Shown: positions 1 through 10,644 of the stretch, piece after piece
Layout: every line of letters starts with the position of its first letter
Position numbering within the stretch: position 1 is the first letter of the stretch
NCBI RefSeq assembly: GCF_001457695.1
Contig: NZ_LN831025.1
Coordinates: 248,001 to 312,000, forward strand
Reading direction: 5' to 3'
DNA length: 64,000 nt
Source of the DNA: Campylobacter jejuni
GTDB taxonomy: Bacteria > Campylobacterota > Campylobacteria > Campylobacterales > Campylobacteraceae
Made by a program: the position numbers and the translations under genes
The notes under the pieces: model-generated
The model's database searches: none
Told to the model about the DNA's origin: nothing
The model's input: the letters and a program-made list of their open reading frames with translations, nothing else

Positions 1-194
1 AAAGTAAAGTAGTTTATTTCACAGGTATAGATGGAGCAAAATTTAGAAATCCTGTGCGTCCTGGAGATAGGCTTGATTATGAAATGAGCGTGGTTAAAAA
101 TCGTGGTAATATGTGGATTTTTAAAGGGCAAGCTTTTGTAGATGGAAATTTAGTTGCAGAGGCCGAGCTTAAAGCTATGATAGTGGATAAATAA
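1..194 (+). CDS. fabZ: FabZ, 3-hydroxyacyl-ACP dehydratase (C-terminal part)
   Basis: This is the 3' end of a gene that begins before the window. The visible 63 or so residues, from [19 protein letters not shown] to the end, match the C-terminal hot-dog region of FabZ, which dehydrates 3-hydroxyacyl-ACP in type II fatty acid synthesis. The stop TAA shares one base with the ATG of lpxA, so the two are translationally coupled. This fabZ-lpxA order is common because both enzymes draw on 3-hydroxyacyl-ACP. The catalytic His/Glu helix lies outside the window. Confidence 0.9.
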
Positions 195-985
195 TGAAAA
201 AAATTCATCCAAGTGCGGTGATTGAAGAGGGTGCACAACTTGGTGACGATGTTGTAATAGAAGCTTATGCCTATGTAAGCAAAGATGCTAAAATAGGTAA
301 TGATGTTGTCATCAAACAAGGTGCTCGAATTCTTTCAGATACAACTATAGGTGATCATTCTCGTGTATTTTCTTATGCTATAGTAGGCGATATTCCTCAG
401 GACATATCTTATAAAGAAGAGCAAAAAAGCGGTGTTGTTATAGGAAAAAATGCAACTATTAGAGAATTTGCAACGATAAATTCAGGTACAGCTAAAGGAG
501 ATGGTTTTACTCGTATAGGCGATAATGCTTTTATTATGGCTTATTGTCATATTGCTCATGATTGTTTTTTGGGTAATAATATTATTTTAGCTAACAATGC
601 AACTTTAGCAGGACATGTAGAGCTTGGAGATTTTACGGTTGTAGGCGGGCTTACACCTATTCATCAATTTGTCAAAGTAGGTGAGGGTTGTATGATAGCA
701 GGAGCAAGTGCACTTTCTCAGGATATAGTACCGTTTTGTTTAGCAGAAGGAAATCGTGCAAGTATTAGAAGTTTAAATTTAGTAGGTATTCGTCGTCGTT
801 TTGATAAAGATGAAGTAGATAGACTTAGCAGAGCTTTTAAAACTTTATTTAGACAAGGAGATTTAAAAGAAAATGCTAAAAATTTGCTTGAAAATCAAGA
901 AAGTGAAAATGTTAAAAAAATGTGCCATTTTATATTAGAAACAAAGCGCGGAATTCCTGTCTATAGGGGTAAAAATAATGCCTAG
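194..985 (+). CDS. lpxA: LpxA, UDP-sugar O/N-acyltransferase of lipid A synthesis
   Basis: At 263 residues this is the usual LpxA length. Residues about 1-190 show the left-handed beta-helix hexapeptide pattern (repeats such as IGDDV, IGKNA), and CHIAHDC at 118-124 carries the catalytic His (H122) with H119 nearby. A helical C-terminal domain follows. LpxA transfers 3-hydroxyacyl from ACP to the UDP-sugar in the first step of lipid A assembly; in C. jejuni the acceptor is largely the 3-amino sugar, giving amide-linked chains (family knowledge). It overlaps clpX by 8 bases. Confidence 0.96.
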   Translation: MKKIHPSAVIEEGAQLGDDVVIEAYAYVSKDAKIGNDVVIKQGARILSDTTIGDHSRVFSYAIVGDIPQDISYKEEQKSGVVIGKNATIREFATINSGTAKGDGFTRIGDNAFIMAYCHIAHDCFLGNNIILANNATLAGHVELGDFTVVGGLTPIHQFVKVGEGCMIAGASALSQDIVPFCLAEGNRASIRSLNLVGIRRRFDKDEVDRLSRAFKTLFRQGDLKENAKNLLENQESENVKKMCHFILETKRGIPVYRGKNNA

Positions 986-2201
986 AAAATGTAGTTTTTG
1001 CAATGAAGTGGAGAATCCACAAAGAAGAATTTTAGCAAATGAAAATGATGATGCTTTTATTTGTGAATATTGCGTTGAAGGTGCTTATAGTATTATTTAT
1101 GGAGAAGAAAAAGAATTTAAAGAACCTAAACAAAGTCATAATACAGAATTTAAAGATATCACTCCAAAAGAATTAAAAGCTTATTTAGATCGTTATGTCA
1201 TAGGACAAGATAGAGCTAAAAAAGTTTTTAGTGTTGGAGTATACAATCATTATAAAAGACTTTTTAAAGCCGAACTTCAAGATGATGATACAGAGCTTTT
1301 TAAGTCAAATATTTTACTTGTTGGGCCAACAGGAAGTGGAAAAACTTTATTGGCACAAACTTTAGCTAAATTTTTAGATGTACCTATAGCAATTTGTGAT
1401 GCAACTTCTTTAACTGAAGCAGGATATGTAGGTGAGGATGTGGAAAATATTTTAACACGACTTTTACAAGCTGCAGATGGAGATGTGCAAAGAGCTCAAA
1501 AAGGTATAGTTTTTATTGATGAGATTGATAAAATTGCTAGAATGAGTGAAAATCGTTCTATTACTCGTGATGTAAGTGGAGAGGGTGTGCAACAAGCTTT
1601 ACTTAAGATTATCGAAGGAAGTTTGGTAAATATTCCACCAAAAGGGGGAAGAAAACATCCAAATCAAGAGTTTATACAAATTGACACTTCAAATATTTTA
1701 TTTGTTTGTGGTGGAGCTTTTGATGGTTTGGAAACTATCTTAAAAAGAAAACTTGGCGATAAAGTTGTGGGCTTTTTTGATGATGCAAAAGAAGAAAATA
1801 AAGCTTTACTTGAGAAAATTGAACCCGATGATTTGGTGCATTTTGGTTTGATTCCCGAGCTTATAGGTCGTTTGCATGTGATTGCATCTTTAAATGAGCT
1901 TAATGAAGAAGATATGGTAAGAATTTTAACTGAGCCTAAAAATGCCATTATTAAGCAATATCAAAAGCTTTTTGCTATTGATGGGGTAAATTTAAAATTT
2001 GAAGAAGATGCTCTAAGAGCTATCGCACAACTTGCATTGGAGAGAAAAACAGGGGCTAGGGGGCTTAGAAGTATTATAGAAGAAATGATGATAGATTTAA
2101 TGTTTGAGTTACCAGAGTATAAAAACTATGATATTGTAATAACCAAAGAAGTTGTTAAAGACAATGCAAAGGCATTATTAATAAAAAGAAAAATAAGTTA
2201 A
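978..2201 (+). CDS. clpX: ClpX, ATP-dependent unfoldase of ClpXP protease
   Basis: This is a 407-residue AAA+ unfoldase. The N-terminal zinc-binding domain has four Cys at about 5, 8, 29 and 32. Walker A is GPTGSGKT (116-123), the pore loop GYVG is at 149-152 and Walker B VFIDEID at 178-184. A sensor-2 helix containing GARGLR lies near the C-terminus. ClpX feeds unfolded substrates to ClpP, which is not in this window. The start lies inside the lpxA end (8-base overlap), which points to co-translation. Confidence 0.97.
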   Translation: MPRKCSFCNEVENPQRRILANENDDAFICEYCVEGAYSIIYGEEKEFKEPKQSHNTEFKDITPKELKAYLDRYVIGQDRAKKVFSVGVYNHYKRLFKAELQDDDTELFKSNILLVGPTGSGKTLLAQTLAKFLDVPIAICDATSLTEAGYVGEDVENILTRLLQAADGDVQRAQKGIVFIDEIDKIARMSENRSITRDVSGEGVQQALLKIIEGSLVNIPPKGGRKHPNQEFIQIDTSNILFVCGGAFDGLETILKRKLGDKVVGFFDDAKEENKALLEKIEPDDLVHFGLIPELIGRLHVIASLNELNEEDMVRILTEPKNAIIKQYQKLFAIDGVNLKFEEDALRAIAQLALERKTGARGLRSIIEEMMIDLMFELPEYKNYDIVITKEVVKDNAKALLIKRKIS

Positions 2202-2212
2202 AAAGGATAGAA

Positions 2213-3253
2213 ATGATATTAGATCAACTTATAGGATTTTTTTCTAGTGATATGGGGATTGATTTAGGAACAGCTAATACGCTAGTTTTGGTAAAAGATA
2301 AGGGTATAGTGATAAATGAGCCTTCTGTTGTGGCAGTTGAAAGAGAAAGGTATGGTTCCAAAGCAAAAATTTTAGCCGTAGGTAAAGAAGCTAAAGATAT
2401 GGTGGGAAAAACTCCAGGCAATATCGAAGCTATTCGTCCTATGAAAGATGGCGTGATTGCAGATTTTGATATGACTGAAAAAATGATCCGCTATTTTATA
2501 GAAAAAACACACCGTAGAAAAAGTTTTTTACGCCCTAGAATTATCATTTCTGTTCCTTATGGTTTAACTCAAGTAGAAAGAAAAGCGGTAAGAGAAAGTG
2601 CTTTAAGTGCAGGTGCAAGAGAGGTATTTTTGATTGAAGAGCCTATGGCAGCAGCTATTGGTGCAAGTTTACCTATACAAGAGCCTAAAGGAAATTTGGT
2701 AGTAGATATAGGGGGTGGAACTACTGAGATTGGAGTGATTTCTTTGGGTGGACTTGTGATTTCGAAGTCTATTCGTACGGCTGGAGATAAGCTTGATATG
2801 AGTATAGTTAATTATGTAAAAGAAAAATACAATCTTATCATAGGTGAAAGAACAGGCGAAGAGATCAAAATCACTATAGGTTCAGCAATACAACTTCCAA
2901 AAGAGCTTTCTATGGTGGTAAAAGGACGCGATCAAGTAAGTGGACTTTTAAGTCGTATTGAACTTACAAGCGAAGATGTAAGAGAAGCAATGCGTGAGTA
3001 TTTAAAAGAAATTGCTGATGCTTTAAAAATGGTTCTTGAAATGATGCCGCCTGATTTAGCAAGTGATATAGTAGAAAACGGTGTAGTTTTAACAGGTGGT
3101 GGAGCATTGATTCGTGGTCTTGATAAATACTTAAGTGAAATTGTACGTTTGCCAGTTTATATCGCAGATGAACCGCTTTTAGCTGTAGCAAAAGGAACAG
3201 GTAAAGCTTTAGAGGAAATTTCATTATTGCAACAATTAACCAATGAAGAATAA
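2213..3253 (+). CDS. mreB: MreB, actin-like cell-shape protein
   Basis: This 346-residue protein has the actin/Hsp70 fold: the phosphate-1 loop [13 protein letters not shown] near residues 14-26, the phosphate-2 loop [11 protein letters not shown], and the adenosine loop [11 protein letters not shown] near the C-terminus. MreB forms membrane-associated filaments that guide lateral wall synthesis with MreC and the PBP/RodA machinery, and supports helical or rod shape. The start follows AAAGGA with good spacing. mreC begins 11 bases before the mreB stop. Confidence 0.97.
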   Translation: MILDQLIGFFSSDMGIDLGTANTLVLVKDKGIVINEPSVVAVERERYGSKAKILAVGKEAKDMVGKTPGNIEAIRPMKDGVIADFDMTEKMIRYFIEKTHRRKSFLRPRIIISVPYGLTQVERKAVRESALSAGAREVFLIEEPMAAAIGASLPIQEPKGNLVVDIGGGTTEIGVISLGGLVISKSIRTAGDKLDMSIVNYVKEKYNLIIGERTGEEIKITIGSAIQLPKELSMVVKGRDQVSGLLSRIELTSEDVREAMREYLKEIADALKMVLEMMPPDLASDIVENGVVLTGGGALIRGLDKYLSEIVRLPVYIADEPLLAVAKGTGKALEEISLLQQLTNEE

Positions 3254-3992
3254 GATTTTTTATGTTCTTGTCTTAGCCTTTTTGGTTTTTATATCTTTTT
3301 ATTATGGAGGACTTATCAAGCAAAATGTTCTCCGTGTTAATGACTTTGTTATAGGTATTTTTTATAATATTAAAGATTATTTGGGAGAAAAAATTTCAGA
3401 ACACTTTAATCAAGCAAATCAAATTCAGCAATTAAAAGCTAGAAATAAAGAATTAGAAGATATTGCTGTAAAGGTAACTAGTTTTGCAAATCAATTAAAT
3501 CGTATTTTAGAGGATCAAAATTCTACAAAATATTTACCTCAAGTTTCTTTAACTAGAGTTATTTCTTATGTTCAATTGAATGATTATAAAAAATTATGGT
3601 TAGATTGGAGCAAAATTCCCGTTGGTAAAAATCGTGGTTTAATATATCAAGGATATACTGCAGGTATAGCTATTAATAAAAATGGTAGAGCAATGGCTCT
3701 TTTACAAGGTGATGATCAGTGTGTTTTTTCTGTTTATATAGGAAAATCCAAAGCTCCAGGTTTAATCCAAGGTGAAGATGGCAGGATTGTGGTTAAATTT
3801 ATTCCAAAATGGGCAAAAATTAATATCGGAGATGAAATTTTAACAAGTGGACTTGATAATATTTTCTTTTCAGATATACCTGTTGGGATTGTGAATAGAA
3901 TTGATGATGAAGATATGTATCAAAGTGTAGAAGTAAAGCCTTATGTTAAGATTAGTATTCCTGCTTATTTATATGTAGTAGATAATTTATAA
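3243..3992 (+). CDS. mreC: MreC, cell-shape scaffold protein
   Basis: This is a 249-residue bitopic protein. Residues 4-23 form one membrane segment, followed by a coiled-coil-like stretch at about 55-85 ([15 protein letters not shown]) and a periplasmic beta-domain. The pattern fits MreC, which links MreB filaments to the periplasmic murein synthases. It overlaps the end of mreB, as in a classic mreBC operon. No mreD follows directly; the next gene is carB after a promoter-bearing gap. Confidence 0.9.
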   Translation: MKNKIFYVLVLAFLVFISFYYGGLIKQNVLRVNDFVIGIFYNIKDYLGEKISEHFNQANQIQQLKARNKELEDIAVKVTSFANQLNRILEDQNSTKYLPQVSLTRVISYVQLNDYKKLWLDWSKIPVGKNRGLIYQGYTAGIAINKNGRAMALLQGDDQCVFSVYIGKSKAPGLIQGEDGRIVVKFIPKWAKINIGDEILTSGLDNIFFSDIPVGIVNRIDDEDMYQSVEVKPYVKISIPAYLYVVDNL

Positions 3993-4158
3993 GTCAGGGA
4001 TTGGACTTTTTAAAAATTTTGTTAAATTATCAAATAAATTTTTATAATTGAATGAGAATTTTATAAAAAATCTTAAATTTCTTTATGTGTTATTTCCTAG
4101 ATTAAAAGCAGATTAAAATTATATCGATAATTTCAAAGTTTATAAAACTAATTTTTGT

Positions 4159-4164
4159 TATAAT
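4159..4164 (+). promoter_or_regulatory. -10 element of the carB promoter
   Basis: TATAAT preceded by a T-rich run (tttttg) lies 30 bases upstream of the carB start. It fits the sigma-70 style of Campylobacter, with a strong -10 and no clear -35. The 184-base gap 3993-4176 contains this element and nothing else I can assign. Confidence 0.6.
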
Positions 4165-4194
4165 CAGCCCAAATTTATGCTCTTAGGAAAATTT

Positions 4195-7100
4195 ATGCCA
4201 AAACGAACAGATGTTAAAAGTATTTTACTTATAGGAAGTGGTCCTATTGTGATAGGACAAGCTTGTGAATTTGATTATTCTGGAACTCAAGCCGCAAAGA
4301 CTTTAAAAGAATTAGGATATCGTGTAGTATTAATCAACTCAAATCCTGCAACCATCATGACAGATCCCGAATTTGCAGATGCGACTTATATAGAACCCAT
4401 AACAAAAGAAAGTATTTTAAGTATTATTAAAAAAGAAAAAATCGATGCCATTTTGCCAACTATGGGTGGACAAGTGGCTCTAAATGTAGCTATGGAAGTT
4501 TATGAAAGTGGGCTTTTAGGCGATGTGAAGTTTTTAGGTGCAAACCCTGAAGCGATTAAAAAAGGCGAAGATCGTCAAGTTTTTAAAGAATGTATGAAAA
4601 AAATCGACATGGATTTACCAAAATCTATGTATGCGTATAATTATGATGAAGCTCTAAAAGCTGTGGATGAAATCGGCTTTCCTTTAATGATCCGTGCTTC
4701 TTATACCTTAGGCGGTGCTGGAAGTGGTGTGGTTTACAATATGGATGAATTTAAAGAACTCGCTAATGCTGCTTTAGCACTCTCGCCAATCCATGAAATT
4801 CTTATCGAAGAAAGTTTGCTTGGATGGAAAGAGTATGAAATGGAAGTTATCCGTGATAAGAATGATAATTGCATTATCGTGTGTAGTATAGAAAATCTTG
4901 ATCCTATGGGGGTACATACAGGAGATAGTATCACAGTCGCACCTGCTCTTACTTTAACTGATAAAGAATACCAAGTCATGCGTAATGCCTCTTTTGCCAT
5001 TTTGCGTGAAATAGGTGTCGATACGGGCGGATCAAATGTGCAATTTGCTGTCAATCCAATAAATGGTAGAATGATAGTTATTGAAATGAATCCAAGGGTT
5101 TCAAGATCAAGTGCCCTAGCTTCTAAAGCAACGGGTTATCCTATAGCAAAGGTTGCGACACTTTTGGCAGTAGGATTTAGCTTAGATGAGATAAAAAATG
5201 ATATTACAGGAACGCCTGCATCTTTTGAACCTGTGATTGATTATATTGTTACAAAAATTCCTCGTTTTACTTTTGAAAAATTCCCAGGAGCCAATACAAC
5301 TTTAGGCACAGCCATGAAAAGCGTGGGTGAGGTAATGGCTATAGGACGCACTTTTAAAGAAAGTATACAAAAAGCACTTTGTTCTTTGGAAAGAAATTTA
5401 AGTGGTTTTGATAGAGTGAAATTTGAAGATAAAAACGATCTTATCTTTAAAATTCGCAACGCTAACGAAAAGCGTTTGCTTTATGTTGCTCAAGCTTTTA
5501 GGGAAGGTTTTAGCGTAGAAGAACTTTATGAGCTTTGTAAAATAGATCCTTGGTTTTTAACACAGATTAAAGAAATTGTAGATTTTGAAGAGCAAATTGA
5601 TATGGATATTTTAAACAATAAAGCTCTTTTGAGAAAAGCAAAAACTATGGGCTTTTCAGATAAAATGATAGCCTTGCTTGTAAATTTGAAAGATAATTTA
5701 GAATTAAGCCAAAATGATATTTATTATGCAAGAATGAAGCAAAAAATCATTGCAGAATTTAGTGAAGTGGATACTTGTGCGGGTGAATTTGAAGCCTTAA
5801 CTCCTTATCTTTATTCAAGTATTAATATAAGTGAACTCACTCAAAGTAAAAACGATGCTAAGGATAAAAAAGAAAAAAAAGTGATGATTATAGGTGGGGG
5901 GCCAAACCGCATAGGACAAGGTATAGAATTTGACTATGCTTGCGTACATGCTTCTTTTGCGCTTAAAGATATGGGTATTAAAACCATTATGTATAATTGT
6001 AATCCTGAAACCGTTTCGACTGACTACGATACAAGTGATATTTTGTATTTCGAGCCTATTGATTTTGAACATTTAAGAGCGGTGATTGAGCGTGAAAAAC
6101 CTGATGGAGTGATTGTGCATTTTGGTGGACAAACTCCTTTGAAATTTGCTAAGCGTTTAAGCGCTTTTGGAGCTAAGATTATAGGTACTAGTGCAAGAGT
6201 AATTGATATGGCAGAAGATAGAAAGAAATTTGCCGAATTTATTACAAAATTAGGCATTAATCAGCCAAAAAATTCTACCGCAACAAGTGTGGAAGAAGCA
6301 GTGCTTAAAGCTAGTGATATAGGATATCCTGTGCTTGTAAGACCAAGTTATGTTTTAGGTGGGCGTGCGATGCGTGTGGTAAATGATGAGGCCGAACTTA
6401 GACTCTATATGCAAGAAGCTGTAGATGTGAGCGATAAAAGTCCTGTTTTGATCGATCAGTTTTTAGACAATGCTACAGAAATTGATGTTGATGCGATTTG
6501 TGATGGCAAAGATGTTTATGTGGCAGGAATTATGGAGCATATAGAAGAAGCAGGAATTCATTCAGGTGATAGTGCTTGTTCTTTACCACCTTGTAATATT
6601 GATGAAAAAATGCAAGAATTTATTGCACAAAAAACCGCAGATATTGCTTTAAATTTAGGAGTTGTAGGGCTTTTAAATATACAATTTGCTTTACATAATA
6701 ATGAGCTTTATATGATAGAGGTAAATCCTAGAGCTAGTCGTACTGTGCCTTTTGTTAGTAAAGCTACAGGCGTTCCTTTGGCAAAAGTAGCAACGCGTGT
6801 GATGTGGCAAGGAAATTTAAAAGAAGCTTTGAAATTTTATGATACTTTCAAAGTGGTAAATTTTGATGCTAAAATTTTACGCCCTAAAACTCCAAAATAT
6901 ATGAGCGTAAAAGAAGCAGTATTTCCATTTGCAAAACTTAGCGGAAGCGATTTAGAATTAGGTCCTGAAATGCGTTCAACGGGTGAAGTTATGGGTATAA
7001 GCAAGGATTTTGCAAATTCTTACGCAAAAAGTCAAATCGCATCGTTTAATCATCTTCCAGAGCAAGGCGTGGTATTTATCTCCTTAAAAGATAAGGATAA

Positions 7101-7464
7101 AAAATATACCAAAAAAATCGCCGCAGAATATGTAAAGCTTGGCTTTAAGCTTATGGCAACAGGGGGAACTTGTAAGGAAATTTTAGAAAGTGGTTTTGAG
7201 TGCGAACTTGTACATAAAATTTCAGAAGGACGCCCCAATGTTGAAGATAAATTGAAAAATGGGGAAATTCACTTAGTTATCAATACAAGCGATAGTCACA
7301 GTTTTAAAGGTGATACGAAAAAAATTCGTGAAAATATCATTCGTTTTAAAATACCTTATTTTACAAATTTACGATCAGCTTTAGCAGGTGCAAAATCGAT
7401 TAAAGCTATACAGAATAAAAGCTATTTAGAAATCAAGAGTTTGCAAGAATATTTAAAGGACTAG
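4195..7464 (+). CDS. carB: CarB, carbamoyl-phosphate synthase large subunit
   Basis: At 1089 residues this is full length. There are two homologous ATP-grasp halves (about 1-550 and 555-940), each opening with a nucleotide-fold glycine motif ([10 protein letters not shown], then [10 protein letters not shown]), and a C-terminal MGS-like allosteric domain from about 945. It makes carbamoyl phosphate from bicarbonate, ATP and glutamine-derived ammonia for pyrimidines and arginine. I take the ATG at 4195 because it gives the family N-terminus MPKRTD and follows TAGGA by 7 bases; an upstream in-frame ATG at 4177 would add six residues. Confidence 0.96.
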   Translation: MPKRTDVKSILLIGSGPIVIGQACEFDYSGTQAAKTLKELGYRVVLINSNPATIMTDPEFADATYIEPITKESILSIIKKEKIDAILPTMGGQVALNVAMEVYESGLLGDVKFLGANPEAIKKGEDRQVFKECMKKIDMDLPKSMYAYNYDEALKAVDEIGFPLMIRASYTLGGAGSGVVYNMDEFKELANAALALSPIHEILIEESLLGWKEYEMEVIRDKNDNCIIVCSIENLDPMGVHTGDSITVAPALTLTDKEYQVMRNASFAILREIGVDTGGSNVQFAVNPINGRMIVIEMNPRVSRSSALASKATGYPIAKVATLLAVGFSLDEIKNDITGTPASFEPVIDYIVTKIPRFTFEKFPGANTTLGTAMKSVGEVMAIGRTFKESIQKALCSLERNLSGFDRVKFEDKNDLIFKIRNANEKRLLYVAQAFREGFSVEELYELCKIDPWFLTQIKEIVDFEEQIDMDILNNKALLRKAKTMGFSDKMIALLVNLKDNLELSQNDIYYARMKQKIIAEFSEVDTCAGEFEALTPYLYSSINISELTQSKNDAKDKKEKKVMIIGGGPNRIGQGIEFDYACVHASFALKDMGIKTIMYNCNPETVSTDYDTSDILYFEPIDFEHLRAVIEREKPDGVIVHFGGQTPLKFAKRLSAFGAKIIGTSARVIDMAEDRKKFAEFITKLGINQPKNSTATSVEEAVLKASDIGYPVLVRPSYVLGGRAMRVVNDEAELRLYMQEAVDVSDKSPVLIDQFLDNATEIDVDAICDGKDVYVAGIMEHIEEAGIHSGDSACSLPPCNIDEKMQEFIAQKTADIALNLGVVGLLNIQFALHNNELYMIEVNPRASRTVPFVSKATGVPLAKVATRVMWQGNLKEALKFYDTFKVVNFDAKILRPKTPKYMSVKEAVFPFAKLSGSDLELGPEMRSTGEVMGISKDFANSYAKSQIASFNHLPEQGVVFISLKDKDKKYTKKIAAEYVKLGFKLMATGGTCKEILESGFECELVHKISEGRPNVEDKLKNGEIHLVINTSDSHSFKGDTKKIRENIIRFKIPYFTNLRSALAGAKSIKAIQNKSYLEIKSLQEYLKD

Positions 7465-7469
7465 TATTG

Positions 7470-8537
7470 ATGCAAAACCATCTTAACAGAGAAATAATGA
7501 TTAATTTAGGAAGTTATTACACTCCTATTTTTCTTGTTAATAATGTTTATAAATTATTGGAAAAATGGGTTGATAACTTAAATGATTATATTTTTTTAGA
7601 TAGTTCTTGTGGTTATGGTGATTTTTTTATTAAGGATTTGGATTATATTGGTTGCGATATTGATAAAATTGCACTTAGTCAAGTGAAGAATGCAAGAATC
7701 ATTCATACAAATTCTTTGGTAAATGTAGATAGGAAAAAATTTAATCTTAGCAACGATGATAAACTTATCATTATAGGTAACCCACCCTATAATGATAAAA
7801 CTTCAATTATTCGTTCAAATATCAAAAAAGAGCTTTTTTATTGTGATAAAACATTGATTTATAGGGATTTGGGAATTTCTTTTTTAAGATCGTATGAAAT
7901 TTTAAAACCAGAATTTATTTGCATTTTACATCCATTATCATATTTAATTAAAAAGACAAATTTTAATGCTTTGGCTAAATTTAAAAATACTTATAAATTA
8001 ATTGATGGTTTAATTGTTTCATCTGAAATTTTTACTCCAAAGTCTAACACTTTTTTTCCTATTATCATTGCTTTTTATAAAAGAGACAGCCAAGGTATGA
8101 ATTATGAATATATAAAAAATTATACTTTTAAAACTATAGAAGGAAATGAATTTATTTTGAAGAATTATGATAGTATTGCTAATTATGTTCCAAAGTATCC
8201 TAATCAAAAAGATACAAGAAAGGCTATTGCCTATTTTCATACTTTAAGGGATATTAATGCTTTGAAGCGTAATCAGACTTTTATGTTATATCAAAATTCT
8301 AACTCTATTAAAGTTTTTGAAGATAATTTAAAATATTATGTTTATATACATTTTTTTAAAAAATATTCTTATTTATTGCCCTATTATTTTGGGAATTTAG
8401 ATATATTTATTAATCATCATAATTTTTTAAAAATAGAAGATGAGTTTTTAAATTATTTTTATGAGAAATCTTATAATGAAAATAAAATTAAGGATTATTT
8501 TTATAATCTTTTTAACCATAAAGAAGGGATAAAATGA
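7470..8537 (+). CDS. DNA adenine methyltransferase of a type II-like R-M cassette
   Basis: This protein of 355 residues has the N6-adenine methyltransferase motifs in gamma-class order. Motif X is GSYYTP (14-19), motif I FLDSSCGYGDF (42-52) binds AdoMet, motif II has GCDID (61-65) and motif IV is NPPY (104-107). The C-terminal region would hold the target recognition domain. It starts a few bases after the carB stop (AAAGGA spaced 9; a TTG at 7467 is an alternative) and overlaps the next gene by four bases (ATGA). The methylated sequence cannot be read from the protein. It is visibly more AT-rich than carB, consistent with transfer. Confidence 0.85.
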   Translation: MQNHLNREIMINLGSYYTPIFLVNNVYKLLEKWVDNLNDYIFLDSSCGYGDFFIKDLDYIGCDIDKIALSQVKNARIIHTNSLVNVDRKKFNLSNDDKLIIIGNPPYNDKTSIIRSNIKKELFYCDKTLIYRDLGISFLRSYEILKPEFICILHPLSYLIKKTNFNALAKFKNTYKLIDGLIVSSEIFTPKSNTFFPIIIAFYKRDSQGMNYEYIKNYTFKTIEGNEFILKNYDSIANYVPKYPNQKDTRKAIAYFHTLRDINALKRNQTFMLYQNSNSIKVFEDNLKYYVYIHFFKKYSYLLPYYFGNLDIFINHHNFLKIEDEFLNYFYEKSYNENKIKDYFYNLFNHKEGIK

Positions 8538-9247
8538 ATTTTAAAATTGATTATGAGTTGCCTTTAACTTCTGTTGCAGGAAAAATTAGAATAAAACAAA
8601 GAAGTACTTTTAATGATTATGGACTCCCTGTAGCTCCCACAAAAATTAACATCAATGTTAAACATTATGTAGAATGGCAAATAGGATATGATATGGTTGC
8701 AGGAAAAAATGATGGAAATTTTATAGGTGCAAATGGAAAAGATAAAAAACTTTATGAACTTAGTGATATTATTTTTCAATTTTTTAAACATAATATCATT
8801 TTGAAAGAAAATTTATTTGGCATTAAAAATTTTTTAGAGAATAATGAAGAATTGATAGAAGATAAAATGAAAATTAATAGGACTAATTTTACGCAGAAAC
8901 AAGTAGCTGGGATTAATTTTTTAGAATCTTATGTTTCTTATCCTTTGTTGGTGTATCAATTTAACAATAATGAGTTTTTAAGTGAAATTATAATAAAAGA
9001 AAAACAAAGAGCCATCGGAGTTCAAGGAATGTTGTATTTTTGTTTTCCTGTTCATTTGCTTAAAAATATTAATGGAGAAAGAAATTTTTTAAATAGATGT
9101 ATTGAAAGTAAGGAAAAGGGATATTTAGAGATTAGTCGAAATAATATAAATATTTTTTTAGAAATGTTGAAAATTTTTGGAATTTTAAGTAACAATCATC
9201 GATATGATGTTTTACAAATTATAGAGTTTATTTTAAATAGTAAATGA
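8534..9247 (+). CDS. Probable type II restriction endonuclease partner
   Basis: This 237-residue soluble protein starts in an ATGA overlap with the methyltransferase stop, the layout of a coupled restriction-modification pair. I see no textbook PD-(D/E)xK motif. The N-terminal third (PLTSVAGKIRIKQRSTFNDY) is rich in basic and polar residues, and the C-terminus is helical. The role is inferred from position next to a lone adenine methyltransferase; a relation to MjaI-family endonucleases is possible but only a guess. No recognition site is proposed. Its stop overlaps the start of the next gene. Confidence 0.6.
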   Translation: MNFKIDYELPLTSVAGKIRIKQRSTFNDYGLPVAPTKININVKHYVEWQIGYDMVAGKNDGNFIGANGKDKKLYELSDIIFQFFKHNIILKENLFGIKNFLENNEELIEDKMKINRTNFTQKQVAGINFLESYVSYPLLVYQFNNNEFLSEIIIKEKQRAIGVQGMLYFCFPVHLLKNINGERNFLNRCIESKEKGYLEISRNNINIFLEMLKIFGILSNNHRYDVLQIIEFILNSK

Positions 9248-9666
9248 TTTATCTTGCACAAACCGATACTACTGCAGGGTTTTTAAGCAAGGATTTAAAG
9301 AAAATAAATGCCTTAAAGAACAGAGATGAAAATCAACCTTGCTTAATCACTTCTGCGAAATTTTGCGAGTTAAAAAGTTTAGCAAGAATTCCAAAATCTT
9401 TTAAAAATTTAGTACGTCGTTCTAAAAAAACAACTTTTATTTATCCAAATAATCAGGCCATTCGCATTGTGAAAGAGTGTAAACATGCGAATTTTTTAAG
9501 TAAAAATGGCTATTTTTATTCATCTTCGGCAAATAAGCATGGAAAAGAATTTGATGAAGAATGGGCTAGAAGTGTTGCTGATATAATACTTGATGAGAAT
9601 TTTTTCGAAAATATCCCATCAAAAATATTAAAACTTTCAAAGAATAAAATGATAAAAATACGTTAA
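9244..9666 (+). CDS. Short Sua5/YciO/YrdC-like protein
   Basis: This 140-residue protein resembles the YrdC fold: the N-terminal YLAQTDTTAGF matches the family's substrate loop, and YSSSANKHGKEF resembles the conserved SSAN segment. YrdC/TsaC proteins make threonylcarbamoyl-AMP for tRNA t6A, but they are usually about 180-210 residues or longer, so this is a reduced version and its activity is uncertain. It corresponds to the gene directly after carB in NCTC 11168 (Cj0280, from memory), so the methyltransferase/endonuclease pair appears inserted at its start. It abuts the convergent tal gene with no spacer. Confidence 0.7.
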   Translation: MIYLAQTDTTAGFLSKDLKKINALKNRDENQPCLITSAKFCELKSLARIPKSFKNLVRRSKKTTFIYPNNQAIRIVKECKHANFLSKNGYFYSSSANKHGKEFDEEWARSVADIILDENFFENIPSKILKLSKNKMIKIR

Positions 9667-10644
9667 TTAAAGAGCTTTTAAAATATCTTCAAAAGCAATA
9701 CAAAATTGCTCTATGCCATCGCTTAATAAATCATTGCAAGCTTTTTCTCGTTCGCTTTGAGAAATGATTTGATTAAGTTCTGTATAAATTTCAAAATTCA
9801 TTAAAGGTTTTTTAAAATCCATTTTTCCTTTAAATGCCTCTATTGCATCAAGAGGAGCAGTATTAACAGAATTCTCAAAAAGAAGTTCTTTGATATAATA
9901 GTCTTTTGGCAGATCATCTCCTTTAACTCCAGTGCTTGCAAACAAGGCGCGAATATTAGGTTCATTTTTTGAGTAGATATTGTTATAAGCTAAATTTGCA
10001 TTTAAAATTCCAATACGATTTTGCTCTTTGGCTTTAGGATTTAAAAGTCTATCAAAACGACTTACAAAAATACTTATAACAGCTTGTGGTGTTCTAGTAT
10101 TTTGTTCTTTTAAGGCTATATTGTTTTTTCTAAATTCGAATAAACCTGCATTTAAAGCTTCAAAACATTTTTGACTTTGTTCAAGAGAAAAAATTAAGGT
10201 AGCATTGACGCTAATACCATTTTTCATAAGTTCATACATTACTTCATAAGAAGCTTTTGTAGCTGGTATTTTAATCATTACATTTTCTTTGCTAATAGCA
10301 CTATAAAGTCTTTTAGCTTCGCCTAAACTAAGAGTCGTGTTATCATGAAGTCTTGGATCTATTTCAATACTTATAAATCCATCATTTTTTTGATAAAAAA
10401 GAGGAGCTAATTTATCAGCTGCTTTTTGAATATCAGAAATTGCTAATTCTTCATAAATATCTTTTGTTTTTTTTCCTTTTAATTTAAGAATTTTATCTTT
10501 ATAAATTGGAGAATTTAAAATAGCATTTTTAAAAATAGCAGGATTTGAAGTAGCACCATTAATTCCATGTGATAATAAATTTAAAAATTCATTATCTAAA
10601 AAACTATTTTCTATAAAATCACACCAAAGAGAAAAATTTTTCAT
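9667..10644 (-). CDS. tal: Transaldolase
   Basis: This 325-residue TIM-barrel protein has the Schiff-base Lys in MIKIPATK (K125) and the substrate motif TSNPAIF near 32-38. It moves a dihydroxyacetone unit between sugar phosphates in the non-oxidative pentose phosphate pathway. I choose the ATG at 10644 (MKNFSLWCDF) because it overlaps the serB stop as TAATG; an upstream extension would run into serB with no family match. It is the last gene of the long minus-strand run. Confidence 0.92.
   Translation of the reverse strand: MKNFSLWCDFIENSFLDNEFLNLLSHGINGATSNPAIFKNAILNSPIYKDKILKLKGKKTKDIYEELAISDIQKAADKLAPLFYQKNDGFISIEIDPRLHDNTTLSLGEAKRLYSAISKENVMIKIPATKASYEVMYELMKNGISVNATLIFSLEQSQKCFEALNAGLFEFRKNNIALKEQNTRTPQAVISIFVSRFDRLLNPKAKEQNRIGILNANLAYNNIYSKNEPNIRALFASTGVKGDDLPKDYYIKELLFENSVNTAPLDAIEAFKGKMDFKKPLMNFEIYTELNQIISQSEREKACNDLLSDGIEQFCIAFEDILKAL

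Noticed and set aside
2964-3224. Open frame antisense to mreB
   Set aside because: Low-complexity Leu/His-rich product lying wholly within a conserved gene, with no ribosome site or family match.
5885-5900. G6 run in carB as a phase-variable tract
   Set aside because: It encodes the conserved IGGGP loop and is shorter than the G8 or longer tracts that switch Campylobacter genes.
7467-9247. Integrative element or transposon at the methyltransferase cassette
   Set aside because: No integrase, transposase, direct repeat or inverted terminal repeat was seen at either end.
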